This document shows, one piece after another, positions 53,430-63,042 of a DNA stretch of 64,000 bases (positions within the stretch are counted from its first letter, which is position 1; every line of letters begins with the position of its first letter). The stretch comes from Peribacillus sp. Bi96. Its GTDB lineage: Bacteria > Bacillota > Bacilli > Bacillales > DSM-1321. The notes beneath the pieces are model-generated. The model saw only the letters and a list, made by a program, of their open reading frames with translations, made no database searches and was not told the DNA's origin. Where the stretch lies: assembly GCF_918698115.1 (NCBI RefSeq), contig NZ_CAKKLV010000012.1, positions 1-64,000 of the forward strand. The letters run 5' to 3'. Made by a program: the position numbers and the translations under genes.

Positions 53430-56400
53430 TTAATTCCAGCGATTGAACCAATCCTTGATTCTTTGTTTATTTTTCTCAAGAACCTCCTTCGATGTCCGGT
53501 TATCTTTTTGTTTTTTCCATTCAAAGAAAGAGGCAATTCCGATAAGCAGCCCTCCGCCGATGATTAAATACAGCCACCATGGCATCTCGCTCCACATCGA
53601 ATTGGTGTTACTATAAACATTGAACAAAATGGTGCCAGTTCCAGCGATGAAATAGGATTTATATTTCAGCATGAATCCAAAGAGCATGGCCGCCAAAGAC
53701 ACTGTGCCGATAATGAGCGCATCATATAAGGTATTGCTTGCCATTGCATCAATGATCAAGACCAAAAACAAGAGAAAGACGATGCCAATCTCAATATATT
53801 GCGTGATTTTACCTTTAACATAGACTTTCTTCAGCAGAATGGTGCTGACGATGAACAGCGGCAGAATATCAGCCTCCTCCTCAAGGACAGCAGGTATCGT
53901 GATTTGGTTGATGATGACCCAATACGGATATAGACTGAACAATATCGCTGCAGCCAAATGGATTTTTCTTTCTACCATTCCTGATGTCATGCTTCTCATC
54001 AGGATGAAATATGTTGGTATTAGAAGGGCTGCGATGATTTCCAGAATGAAATGTGCAGGCTCCACCGTCAAAACATTCATATTCATGGCCAGTAAAAGTA
54101 GCAGACCATATATCCTGTAGGAATCGACCGTTATACCCTGATCTTCCTTTTTAAATAGTCCATCGAAATAACGACGGCTTAAAAGCAGCATCACTAGCAT
54201 GCAAATGAAAAGAACCATCACCCCCATTACAACCGATAGGTTCCCGGCATAGACCACGATGCTTAAGAAAGGATACAAACTGACTAGAGCAGCAATATTA
54301 GCATAGATTCTCCTTGCTTGCCGCTCCTTTGTTAAGGTTCTCAGTAATATGAAATAAGCCGTTAACAAGAGCGATACAAAAACCTGAAGTAACTGATGCT
54401 TGGTATCATTAAAAATCTCCACATTCATGTCGATCAAAAAGAATAAACCATAGATTCTAAACGGATCGAAGCTTCTCCCTTCTTCGTTTTTCTTGAACGA
54501 CCCGTTGGAATAAACCATACTTAGCAACAACATTCCTGCCATACAGACAAAAAGAACAGCCAAACTCGTGAAGATCGGAAGCGTATGGGCATAGTCTTTG
54601 ATATTCATAAACGGGAAAAGGCCGATGATAACCGCTATTCCTGAGTAAATGTTTCTTTCTTTCTCCTGAATCGTGAAGCGTCTCATCAGGATGAAGTAGC
54701 TCGGTAACAGTAGGGAAACTAAAATCCCCAATATCCCAAAACCCCTATCCCTCATAAACACTTCCAGATTCATGGTACATATATATAACAGGCCGTATAT
54801 CCGATAATAATCAATGAATCTCATTGTTCCCTCTTGTTTGACCAAACCCTTGAAATAGCGACGGCTAGCGAACACCATCACAGCCGTGCATACAAACAAT
54901 ACGATAAACGCCATAACCAGAGGTAATGTATTTACATACATATTGTAGAAAATGAACGCCAGGCTTAAAGGAACCACAGCGTAGTTCCGCCAATTCCTTT
55001 TCATGAGCAGATACCAAGCAAACAAGAACTGTACTGTCAGCAGCCCTACCCAGACCGCTTCCCGGTTTAGCGGAAAATCCCGGATTGCCGTTTCCAATAT
55101 GGATATAGTAATCGCCAAATGAATGAATGGAATAAGGTAATACTCCATGATGCCTTTCCAATTCTTATTGGATGCAGCCCACAAAAATGTGATGATTCCT
55201 GCTGTTATCATCATGCATAATGATGTGATGAATACTATTTGCTCCATGTTTGCCAAAAATAAATGGACCTGTAGGAAAAGCACGGAAAAACCTAGATAGG
55301 TAAATACGTATTTTTCCCACTTCGCACGTGAACTTATAGCACTGAACATATAAATCATCAGCTGTGCAACATATAAAAACGGCGAACTTTTCGTTTGGAC
55401 AATAAGCAAATACCCAATAGGGATCGCCAGTAAATTGGCTAGATGGCTGGCGTAAAGGAAGTACAGTTTCCCATTTTTCGAATATTTCCCTAGCACTTCT
55501 CCTAAAAGGAAAAAGATAAAAGGGCCGAACAACACGAACGTAATTTTCATCACCATTGAACCAAAATCAAAAACATCATAGAGTGAAGCATATAGGCCAG
55601 CACTTGTAATCACGACAGGCACCCAAAATATGTGCTTCCGATGCACATGGACGGACCAACCGTTTATTGCAGAAACTAGGGCCAAAACCCCGCTTGCCCC
55701 CAATGGATTCAGCGAATCGAACGGAATCCATATAAAGGAAAGGAGAGAAAGAATCTGTCCACTATAACAAAAAACAGGAAAGAATGTATGAAATCCCTTT
55801 TTTACGGTGTAAGCCGCAATGATGGAAATCAGTGAAACCGCCATTAAATAGATACTGACTGGGATATTTGAACGGACCCAGCCGGCACTCTCCATCAAAT
55901 ATGGATAGAATGCAACCAAAGCCAAGACAAAAGTGATGGGAAATCCATAAACGGCGTTTTCCTTCATGTGCTTTGTATCGTCTTTTAAATATGTGATAAA
56001 GAAAAGCCCAGAGATCATGACGAGGGCAACACTAACTGCAAGCCAATCCATTTCGCTAAATTTACTTGCTAGGATTACGAGCATGATCATTGGGGAGATA
56101 AGTAAGATACTACTCTTGAACAAGCTGTACCTTGGATGACGATTATATAAATACAATCCAAGATATTGAATGACCTGAATAATAAAAATCAGATTCAAAA
56201 CGGTAGACAAAGAGAATGCTAAGGCAAAGAAAAGATAGACGAACGCTAAATTGAAAACACCAACGGCCGGGTAGGTGAAGCTTTGATTTCTCGATTGAAG
56301 GGAAGCATAAACAAGCTGTGCGGAAACGATCATGAGCGCAATGAATAGTTGCGCATAGTTTTCCTGATACACCATCGCGTTTATATATAAGAAGACAATT

Positions 56401-57770
56401 CCACTCTCAATCAAACTGGTAAACATGAAGTTCTTGGAAAGCTTAGTCATTTTCACTTTAGCCAAATATTTCGATAGAGCCGTAAAAATGATGGGTACAA
56501 GTGCAAAAGCAATGACCGAGTACTCGCTTAAAATAGAATTAAAAACAAAATGTATATAACCATACGTAAAAATGGCGCTAAAAGCCATTTCATAATATTT
56601 CTTTTGGAATTTAACGGCAAAAATCAAAAACAAAGCAGCAAAGACAATCAACGTTAGTGAATAAGCAAGGTTACTTGCAAATAACGTCAAAATCACAAAG
56701 GCTTCCACAATGATCTTAAACTGGATGAATTGAAAAATGATTGGTTTGAATAGTGTTAATGCTTTTTGATTTTTCAATTGCTCAACATTCCATAATAAGA
56801 TGATGTTAAGGGCGCCAATCGCCAAAAACATCCACTCGATAGTCGGCGTCAAAAAGGCTAAGCCGAAATAGCAGGTAATGCCAAACGTAAATATGGAAAT
56901 GAAAATGAATATTTTCGACTTAAAGTAGTCAGCAATCTTAACATATATGGCTAAGCAGAGTAATCCTCCAAGGAACCCCAGCAGCCCCCGCCCCCCACCA
57001 TGAAGTGAAAGATACTCTCCAAAGATCTGATAATATGATGCTGATAAAATCGTTATCGGAATAAATAATCCCGCTAATGTCAGGAACGCAAAAGCCGTCT
57101 GTTGAATTTTCAGCTTCGAAGCGATGAAGGCCATTCCCGTGAAAATGACGGATACCATTCCAATGAAGATAACTTTCAGGATTGCATTCAAATCCCCCCA
57201 TGAAGTGGTAGCCAAAATCAACCCACCGAACAGAAGTAATATGACCCCGGTGAGCAGGACGACAGAGATATTCCGTTCCCTGATTTGCTCAGGTGTTTTC
57301 TTCGGCTTTGCCGGTTTTACCGGTTGCTCCCGCTTGATTACCTGCTGTTGCTGTTGAATAACCTTTTTCCTTTCTGTGCCATTCGCCATGACTGGTTCAG
57401 GACTTTCCTCCGAAACCAATTCCTTAAGGTCATAACCGATCTTCTCATCTTTCATTTTTGATTGGTTCAATCCAGCAGATTCCTGTAATTCTAATGAGCC
57501 TTCTTCTTCAATCAGGCTATCTTGATCCCTCTTCACGAAACTTTCACCCATGATGGGGTCAGGTCTTTGATTGGATTTCTTTTTTTCATGCTCCAAGCGC
57601 TTTTGTTTATAGATCACTAATAGGAAATGCCGATCGTATGCCCTGCTAATCCGGATATATTCTGATTTATGGATCAGCCGCCTTTCCCATAAAGCGTCCA
57701 GTTCTTCCTGGAAAATACGCTTCCTTTTTTCTAATGTCATTTCTTCATTTGAAGAATCATTCATCCCCAA
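53430..57770 (-). CDS. Very large polytopic membrane protein (SCO7613/DUF2157-like)
   Basis: 1446 residues. The first 165 are soluble and charged, with a helical start (TLEKRKRIFQEELDALWERRLIH, like DUF2157 N-termini) and a QQQQQ run. The remainder is about 40 predicted membrane helices. In the C-terminal third a unit of about 115 residues recurs at least three times, each with YRIYGLL...MN, YFILMR and VLFVCM.. type segments. No transporter or enzyme motif is visible. Similar giant proteins occur in Bacillaceae with unknown function. Monocistronic. Confidence 0.75.
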   Translation of the reverse strand: MGMNDSSNEEMTLEKRKRIFQEELDALWERRLIHKSEYIRISRAYDRHFLLVIYKQKRLEHEKKKSNQRPDPIMGESFVKRDQDSLIEEEGSLELQESAGLNQSKMKDEKIGYDLKELVSEESPEPVMANGTERKKVIQQQQQVIKREQPVKPAKPKKTPEQIRERNISVVLLTGVILLLFGGLILATTSWGDLNAILKVIFIGMVSVIFTGMAFIASKLKIQQTAFAFLTLAGLFIPITILSASYYQIFGEYLSLHGGGRGLLGFLGGLLCLAIYVKIADYFKSKIFIFISIFTFGITCYFGLAFLTPTIEWMFLAIGALNIILLWNVEQLKNQKALTLFKPIIFQFIQFKIIVEAFVILTLFASNLAYSLTLIVFAALFLIFAVKFQKKYYEMAFSAIFTYGYIHFVFNSILSEYSVIAFALVPIIFTALSKYLAKVKMTKLSKNFMFTSLIESGIVFLYINAMVYQENYAQLFIALMIVSAQLVYASLQSRNQSFTYPAVGVFNLAFVYLFFALAFSLSTVLNLIFIIQVIQYLGLYLYNRHPRYSLFKSSILLISPMIMLVILASKFSEMDWLAVSVALVMISGLFFITYLKDDTKHMKENAVYGFPITFVLALVAFYPYLMESAGWVRSNIPVSIYLMAVSLISIIAAYTVKKGFHTFFPVFCYSGQILSLLSFIWIPFDSLNPLGASGVLALVSAINGWSVHVHRKHIFWVPVVITSAGLYASLYDVFDFGSMVMKITFVLFGPFIFFLLGEVLGKYSKNGKLYFLYASHLANLLAIPIGYLLIVQTKSSPFLYVAQLMIYMFSAISSRAKWEKYVFTYLGFSVLFLQVHLFLANMEQIVFITSLCMMITAGIITFLWAASNKNWKGIMEYYLIPFIHLAITISILETAIRDFPLNREAVWVGLLTVQFLFAWYLLMKRNWRNYAVVPLSLAFIFYNMYVNTLPLVMAFIVLFVCTAVMVFASRRYFKGLVKQEGTMRFIDYYRIYGLLYICTMNLEVFMRDRGFGILGILVSLLLPSYFILMRRFTIQEKERNIYSGIAVIIGLFPFMNIKDYAHTLPIFTSLAVLFVCMAGMLLLSMVYSNGSFKKNEEGRSFDPFRIYGLFFLIDMNVEIFNDTKHQLLQVFVSLLLTAYFILLRTLTKERQARRIYANIAALVSLYPFLSIVVYAGNLSVVMGVMVLFICMLVMLLLSRRYFDGLFKKEDQGITVDSYRIYGLLLLLAMNMNVLTVEPAHFILEIIAALLIPTYFILMRSMTSGMVERKIHLAAAILFSLYPYWVIINQITIPAVLEEEADILPLFIVSTILLKKVYVKGKITQYIEIGIVFLLFLVLIIDAMASNTLYDALIIGTVSLAAMLFGFMLKYKSYFIAGTGTILFNVYSNTNSMWSEMPWWLYLIIGGGLLIGIASFFEWKKQKDNRTSKEVLEKNKQRIKDWFNRWN

Positions 57771-57946
57771 GATTCCCCTTCCTTCACATGGACCTTATAT
57801 CATCGTATGTATATTCACTTTTCGATAATAACAAAGTTTTACCATTTTTTAAATATTAAGGATGATTCCATCAGAAAAACAAATGACACCAGCGACATTC
57901 CAGCAATAAAAAAAAGAATGACTTCTCCTGAAGTCATCCAATGTCC

Positions 57947-59143
57947 TTACATGGATTTTAGCTTATCCTCACTTCTGATAATCCATAAATAAACGAGCAT
58001 CGAAATAAAAATCGAGATGGCTGCGGTGATATAGATACTCCTATAACCAAAGAGAAAGCCAATTTGCCCGAACATGATGGCACCTATGCCCACTCCAAGG
58101 TCAAAAAAGGAAAAGTACGTTGCATTCGCCATCGCCTTCCGATTTGGTGCCGTTTTTTCAATGGACCATGCCTGCAACGCCGGCTGAACGGAGCCGAACC
58201 CAAATCCATAAAGCACTGCCGCAATGAAAAGGACCACTTCACTTGGCATCCAAGCTAGCAGCAGCATCCCTGCCATTATGAGTACTGTCGAAGGCAGAAA
58301 GATTGCCCGATGGCCCCTTCGATCATATAATCTGCCTGAGAATAACCTTGTGACCATGAGGGCCATTGCATAAACCAAAAAGTACCACTGAATTCCTTCC
58401 ACGCCTTTTTCTGCTGTATAAAGGGGAAGGAAAGTCGCAATTCCACCAAATGTAACGGAAATGAAGAAAATGAGCAAAGATGGCTGGAGGGCACTTTTTT
58501 CATAAACATCAAACCTTTTGGCTACCACTGACGTTGATGGATCAGTTCCCACTTTTTGATATCGAATAAGTGATGCCGTAATGATGGCAAACAAGCCTAA
58601 TAATGAGCAGATTAAAAACAACTCTTGAAACGGAAGGATAGTAACTAGAAAAAGACCCAATGCTGGCCCGAATGCCAGTGCTAAGTTACCCGATAATCCG
58701 TAATATCCCATCCCCTCACCACGCCGTTTCGCAGGGATTATATCGGAAGCAATCGTGCCTGAAGCCGTTGAAGAAAATCCCCAGCCGACGCCCTGTACAA
58801 TCCGCATCATGAATAACAAGCCGATGCTCCCCATAAAACCGAAGGAGCCCACCGACAATGCAAAAATGGCTAACCCGGCAAGAAAAACGATGCGCCTTCC
58901 CTTCGTCTCCAATAATCTGCCGGCAATTGGCCGAACAAGCAAAGCCGAAAAGGTGAAGATCCCAAGGACAGCCCCCACCAGGCGATCGTCACCTCCAAGC
59001 TGCTCAACAAACAATGGGAGGGTTGGCATCGTCATTTGAAACCCCATGAAGATGCACAGATTGGCCAAACAGATCATGATAAAGTCATGCGTCCAGATTT
59101 TGTCAGTACCTCTTACCCGTTCATCCACTAAGGTTTCCCTCAT
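57947..59143 (-). CDS. MFS transporter (DHA1-type)
   Basis: 398 residues with 12 membrane helices. MFS features: PTLPLFVEQLGGDDRLVGAVLGIFTFSALLVRPIAGRLLETKGRR (motif A at helix 2-3) and GYYGLSGNLALAFGPALGLFLV (motif C, drug/H+ antiporters). Resembles the Bacillus YwoG/YfkL exporters. AAGGTGAAGGG lies close to the ATG. It would export drugs or metabolites; substrate unknown. Single-gene unit. Confidence 0.9.
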   Translation of the reverse strand: MRETLVDERVRGTDKIWTHDFIMICLANLCIFMGFQMTMPTLPLFVEQLGGDDRLVGAVLGIFTFSALLVRPIAGRLLETKGRRIVFLAGLAIFALSVGSFGFMGSIGLLFMMRIVQGVGWGFSSTASGTIASDIIPAKRRGEGMGYYGLSGNLALAFGPALGLFLVTILPFQELFLICSLLGLFAIITASLIRYQKVGTDPSTSVVAKRFDVYEKSALQPSLLIFFISVTFGGIATFLPLYTAEKGVEGIQWYFLVYAMALMVTRLFSGRLYDRRGHRAIFLPSTVLIMAGMLLLAWMPSEVVLFIAAVLYGFGFGSVQPALQAWSIEKTAPNRKAMANATYFSFFDLGVGIGAIMFGQIGFLFGYRSIYITAAISIFISMLVYLWIIRSEDKLKSM

Positions 59144-59518
59144 ATCCCTTCACCTTCTAATAAATATAGTCATTGCCAGTTTACTAAAATCGGTTAAAAT
59201 AAGCGAATGATTTATTTCGTGTACCTAAATATATATATATAAATAAAAGCCCACTATGACACTGGGCTCCTCCTTTAACATTCATAATGAAAAGCTGACA
59301 TAACCCTTTTCGTCTACTTACCTTCCGTATGCAAACTAACAATTTAGTTTCGCCATGCTGTCATACATACTACCATTGCCCCTATTCATCATTCATACAG
59401 CGGAACGACTCGGAATCCTTTTAGTTGAAACGAATCCCGCCAATCTAATGCCCAGGAATCAACCATACTGCTAGTGAGGAATGGTAGTATCGCCCTATCT
59501 TATTGTCCCCCATATCCT
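59144..59518. other. Gene-free interval with a terminator-like hairpin
   Basis: No supported gene. A minus-strand hairpin AGCCCA...TGGGCT (about 59248-59268) followed by TTTATTTATA could terminate the upstream GGDEF gene, though it is 250 bp from its stop. A separated 11-bp inverted repeat, ATACTACCATT (59367) and AATGGTAGTAT (59480), spans about 100 bases of unknown role. Confidence 0.4.
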
Positions 59519-60481
59519 TCATCTAACCGACCGAACGAGTTTCTGTTCTTTTCTTCGCCGTTTATCTTGAAACATTTTTTGATCTGCTTCCATGAATAAG
59601 CTATCCATATTCCCTTTGGAATGCGAACGGTAAGCATGCCCGAATGACATACTGATGTGAAGGCCTTTGTTAACAGAATTATGTAAAAGGATTTCTTCAT
59701 TTAATAATTTACAAAGAGATTCCACTTCTCGCTTACTTCTATCAATCAATAGAATGGCAAACTCATCTCCTCCCACTCTTGATACAACAGCGATGTCCGA
59801 AAAAATTCCTTTCAATAGATTTGCCGCTTCTTTAATCAATTCATCCCCTCTCTTATGGCCATACGTATCATTCATAAATTTCAGTTCATCTAAATCACAC
59901 AATATCATCGCAACCTGAGTGTCAAAATCTAGATTGGATTTGGCAGATATATTATCGAAAAACTGTCGATTATGGATATTCGTTAATGGGTCATGGGACA
60001 TTTGATACTCCATATCCTGTATGAATCTCACTCTTTCATCGATATTCCGAATGATTCCTTGAACGGCTACCAATTGCTCTTCTTCATATATAGGTGTAGC
60101 ATATTCCTCGAACCACAAATAGTTCCCCTCGTTATCTCTCCATCGTTGAATGACCGGCTTAGTATAATCAATCCCAACGTATACCTTTTCATTTAGGATT
60201 TCAAAGTCATCAGGATGAATTCTTTCAAAAGGCAAGGAAGGGTCATTGTAAGCTTCTTCCAAGACACCCTGACCTAAAAATGTATTGATGGATGGACTTA
60301 GATACCTAAACTTGGAACTTGGATTTGATTCGTAACAGTAGATAATATCCTTAGAACTTTCCACTATATTAAAAACCTTTTTTTGCTCTTCGAATCCTTT
60401 CTTCAGATAATCCTTTTCCCTTTTCTTGCGAGTGAAGATCGTACGTTTAAATATATCTAATGACAATTTATTGAATTTCAT
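59519..60481 (-). CDS. PAS-GGDEF diguanylate cyclase
   Basis: 320 residues: PAS/PAC domain (about 38-150, ending VAVQGIIRNIDERV) and GGDEF domain (about 160-315) with intact active-site loop GGDEF at 237-241 and DPLTNIHNR at its start. No membrane segment, so cytosolic. An RxxD inhibitory site is not seen five residues before GGDEF. It should make cyclic di-GMP from two GTP in response to a PAS-sensed cue. The ribosome site is weak (GGGGG at a longer spacing). Confidence 0.9.
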   Translation of the reverse strand: MKFNKLSLDIFKRTIFTRKKREKDYLKKGFEEQKKVFNIVESSKDIIYCYESNPSSKFRYLSPSINTFLGQGVLEEAYNDPSLPFERIHPDDFEILNEKVYVGIDYTKPVIQRWRDNEGNYLWFEEYATPIYEEEQLVAVQGIIRNIDERVRFIQDMEYQMSHDPLTNIHNRQFFDNISAKSNLDFDTQVAMILCDLDELKFMNDTYGHKRGDELIKEAANLLKGIFSDIAVVSRVGGDEFAILLIDRSKREVESLCKLLNEEILLHNSVNKGLHISMSFGHAYRSHSKGNMDSLFMEADQKMFQDKRRRKEQKLVRSVR

Positions 60482-60568
60482 TCTACAGCCCCCATACTTT
60501 TGAAGTCATTTTCATTAAAATTTTTCCCTTGGGTTTGATGGCGGACTTACACGGTTCATTCACGACTT

Positions 60569-60640
60569 TTAACATAATTATCCTTTCTATATTATAATTC
60601 CAAAAACATCTAAAAGGAAAAACATTAAATGTATTTCCTT
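60569..60640 (+). promoter_or_regulatory. Promoter and palindrome of a small gene unit
   Basis: TTAACA (60569-60574) and TATAAT (60593-60598) are 18 bp apart. Just after the expected start lies a 27-bp near-palindrome (60614-60640) with arms AAGGAAA.ACATT and AATGT.TTTCCTT, mismatched only at three A positions. It could be an operator or a 5' hairpin. Confidence 0.5.
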
Positions 60641-60659
60641 ATGAAAGGAGACAGCTGTT

Positions 60660-60788
60660 TTGGCTTCCGTTTATGATTCATTCCTAAACCTGTATTACCA
60701 TAAGCCAAAGTCCGTTCATGAAAATAAACTGGCCGCTTCACTGAAAAAAGCAGACCCTAATGGGTCTGCAGTTTTTTTAGATTTTTAA
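60660..60788 (+). CDS. Possible small protein gene (42 residues)
   Basis: TTG start nine bases after AAAGGAG. The peptide starts MASVYDSFLNLYYHKPKSVH and ends with codons lying in the terminator hairpin (ADPNGSAVFLDF). A promoter and palindrome precede it, so promoter, ribosome site, frame and terminator form a complete unit. The last dozen residues, from the terminator stem, suggest either a very compact gene or an extended frame. Too short for standard gene callers; family unrecognised. Confidence 0.5.
   Translation: MASVYDSFLNLYYHKPKSVHENKLAASLKKADPNGSAVFLDF
60750..60778 (+). terminator. Terminator of the small gene unit
   Basis: GCAGACCC-TAAT-GGGTCTGC, a perfect 8-bp stem, then AGTTTTTTT. 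It occupies the position of the hairpin-plus-T-run head of repeat element copy C. Confidence 0.9.
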
Positions 60789-60941
60789 AATTTGACCGTT
60801 GATTTCCCCTCCAGGCACTCGCTTTCCGCGCTTTTGCGCCTGTGGGGTCTCCCTTGGACTCGTTTTTCCCGCAGGAGTCTCGTACACCTGTTCCAATCAA
60901 CTTTGTTTTAACAGTTAGATAGAACTCATTTGCCTACAGTC
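60770..60941 (+). repeat. Interspersed element with inverted ends (copy A)
   Basis: After AGTTTTTTT it shows CCTCCAGGCACTCGCTTTCC, a GC-rich middle (TGGGGTCTCCC...TTTTTCCCGCAGGAGTCTCG), CTTTGTTTTAACAG and the right end AACTCATTTGCCTACAGTC. The right end is the inverse of the left end of copy B (GACTGTAGGCAAA). No coding capacity. Confidence 0.7.
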
Positions 60942-61086
60942 TTTTTGTTTTAAAATAGAAGTATTAAAACTTTAGGTGATATGGATGCTTTCTAAACATA
61001 ATTTTATTCAGCGAGATTAACTTGAAATGATTACTTTAGATCAACTGGTACCACCTAACCATTTGGTTCAAATTAAATAAAAAATC

Positions 61087-61124
61087 AAAAAGGCTTCGGG
61101 ATGGGACCATTCCGAAACCTTTTT
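61087..61124 (-). terminator. Terminator after the DUF4097 gene
   Basis: AAAAAGGCTTCGG and CCGAAACCTTTTT pair with few mismatches around a central loop; the minus strand ends in TTTTTGATTTTTT. Confidence 0.85.
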
Positions 61125-61147
61125 GTCTGCTTTTTCATGTTTCAAGG

Positions 61148-61942
61148 CTATTTCGTTACTTCTATCTTTCCATTATTCGTTTCCAATTTCACTAAGTTTT
61201 CACCCTTGCCAATGACAGTATTGCCATCATACTTACCAAGGATATCTATTTTCCCATTGTCTACATGAACATCAAAGGTCGTATTTGTCGGTTCATTCTC
61301 TGTTTTGATCATGATTTTACCGTTATCACTTTCGAGGTCAATCATCCTATCCAGGTCTTTCGTGGCCAATCTGATTATACCATTATTCGATGACCCCACC
61401 AGATTACCCTCTACATGATTAAGATCGACTCTTCCATTAGCGGATTTCACTTCGACTTTTTCGGTTATTATTTCATTTAATTCCACCCGGCCATTTTGAG
61501 ATTCCACATATAGATTTCCAATTTTCAGTTCTGACATTTGCACTCTACCATTATCGGATTCGACGACAAATGATTTATAAGATTTATCAGGCACATACAC
61601 CTTTAAATGTAAGGGTTGAATATGAAAGCCAAAGCTAAAGGTACGTTGATCTTTTAATTTTACTGATAGCTTCTTCCCTTCTACAGCTGCAGTGAAATCT
61701 AACTTGGAAACATCCACCCCTTTTGAAACCAACTCTATCGTGGTGTCCTTATCCTTCGTTGGAATGATTTCGACAGTTGCATTGTCAGTGTCGATTTGCA
61801 CGTCCGTAACGATATCCGAAATCGTCTTCTTCTCTGTAGTCGCTTTCTGATTCGTCACTTGGGAAAACGTAAACATACTTCCAATTACTCCAATCAATAA
61901 CAATACAAGTGCAATGATCGATAATTTTTTAACATTAATCAT
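61148..61942 (-). CDS. DUF4097 beta-strand repeat protein
   Basis: 264 residues with one N-terminal membrane helix (LSIIALVLLLIGVIGSMFTF). The outer part is a beta-helix of DUF4097 repeats with recurring SxNGRV/SDNGKI turns (at least seven). Such proteins sit with a PadR regulator and a DUF1700 membrane protein, as here, and are linked to envelope stress sensing (family knowledge; mechanism unknown). Overlaps the DUF1700 gene by eight bases. Confidence 0.88.
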   Translation of the reverse strand: MINVKKLSIIALVLLLIGVIGSMFTFSQVTNQKATTEKKTISDIVTDVQIDTDNATVEIIPTKDKDTTIELVSKGVDVSKLDFTAAVEGKKLSVKLKDQRTFSFGFHIQPLHLKVYVPDKSYKSFVVESDNGRVQMSELKIGNLYVESQNGRVELNEIITEKVEVKSANGRVDLNHVEGNLVGSSNNGIIRLATKDLDRMIDLESDNGKIMIKTENEPTNTTFDVHVDNGKIDILGKYDGNTVIGKGENLVKLETNNGKIEVTK

Positions 61943-62489
61943 TTTTCAAACCGCCTTTCACAAGGGAAGCGTTAAATTTCAAATAGCGAATGAATCCTTT
62001 AGTTAAAGCACTCGTAGCGACAAACATTCCCATGGCAATGAAAATCCCAATCCCGCATAGTCCCAAGGCAAAGAACAGATCAAACAATTGAAAGCTGCCC
62101 ACTATAAGGTTAAAAAGTACACCAAACGGAGCAAGAATGAATGATATCGCCGCTGCCCATCCTGCAATAACAACTCCAACCAATGCTATAAAAGGTCCCA
62201 AAACGATGACTAAATTAAAAAATCCCAAACCAATGACTGCCCAAACGGCCCGCATTACATTACCGGCAGAAGTCGTTTGTTCGACTTGACCAAGATGGTA
62301 GGAGGCCAATAGTTCCTTTGAGATCTGTTTAGGATTCCCAAGTGATGTGGAAATTTCCTGCTCTGTCTTCCCTTTTTCCATTCCAATTGCGAAATACTCT
62401 TCGTAATCTTGCAGGATATCCTGCCGTTCCTCTAAGGAAAGCCTGCTTAAAGAGGCGTTCAACTGTTTTATAAACTGTTCTTTATTCAT
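61935..62489 (-). CDS. DUF1700/HAAS-domain membrane protein
   Basis: 184 residues: an N-terminal helical HAAS domain ([33 protein letters not shown]), a short [14 protein letters not shown] segment, then four membrane helices. The family pairs with PadR regulators and DUF4097 proteins. It may sense membrane state and relay to the regulator (inference). Its start overlaps the PadR stop by four bases. Confidence 0.88.
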   Translation of the reverse strand: MNKEQFIKQLNASLSRLSLEERQDILQDYEEYFAIGMEKGKTEQEISTSLGNPKQISKELLASYHLGQVEQTTSAGNVMRAVWAVIGLGFFNLVIVLGPFIALVGVVIAGWAAAISFILAPFGVLFNLIVGSFQLFDLFFALGLCGIGIFIAMGMFVATSALTKGFIRYLKFNASLVKGGLKND

Positions 62490-62806
62490 TGGTTCACACC
62501 TTCCTCAATTAATTGATTGACCCCTTTGGAAAACTCATTCCATTCCGTCAGCAACTCTTGAAGGTATTTCCGGCCCTTGTCTGTTAACTTATAATACTTA
62601 CGCGGCGGCCCTTCTGTAGATTCTTGCAAATAAGTCGTAAAATATTCTTCCTTCGTCAATCGTCGTAAAAGTGGATATACGGACCCTTCTGATATCTCAA
62701 TCTGATTTGAAATCTTCTGTACAAGTTCATAGCCATAGCGATCCTGCTTATCCAATAAGACAAGGACACACAGTTCCAAGACACCTTTCTTAAATTGTAC
62801 ATTCAT
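62486..62806 (-). CDS. PadR family transcriptional regulator
   Basis: 106 residues, a compact PadR with winged helix ([66 protein letters not shown]) and a short C-terminal dimerisation helix. First gene of the operon with DUF1700 and DUF4097. AAGGAGTGATGG precedes the ATG. It probably represses its own operon at inverted TACTGAA elements in the upstream gap. Confidence 0.92.
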   Translation of the reverse strand: MNVQFKKGVLELCVLVLLDKQDRYGYELVQKISNQIEISEGSVYPLLRRLTKEEYFTTYLQESTEGPPRKYYKLTDKGRKYLQELLTEWNEFSKGVNQLIEEGVNQ

Positions 62807-62826
62807 GGCGCCATCACTCCTTCCAA

Positions 62827-62932
62827 AAATTTTTCAGTATAGTTCAATAAACAGTACTGAACATCGAATAATACATCCTATGCAAATAATTTACCACACG
62901 GTATTGTTTATTGCAAGGTACTGAAAATATTT
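62827..62932. promoter_or_regulatory. Probable PadR operator: two inverted copies of a 30-bp motif
   Basis: A motif reading GTAYTGTTTATTG, a few bases, then TACTGAAAA occurs on the minus strand (62827-62858) and on the plus strand (62900-62932). The two face opposite directions in the divergent gap between the PadR operon and the DUF2157 gene, so one regulator could control both. Confidence 0.5.
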
Positions 62933-63042
62933 ATTTTTTTGTCATACATGCCCTCCAATGAGGGTAGAAGAAAATTAAGATATATTCAAAGCTGAGAGAG
63001 AATACGTTGTATAATAGTAAAATATGGAAAGGGGGAATTGTT

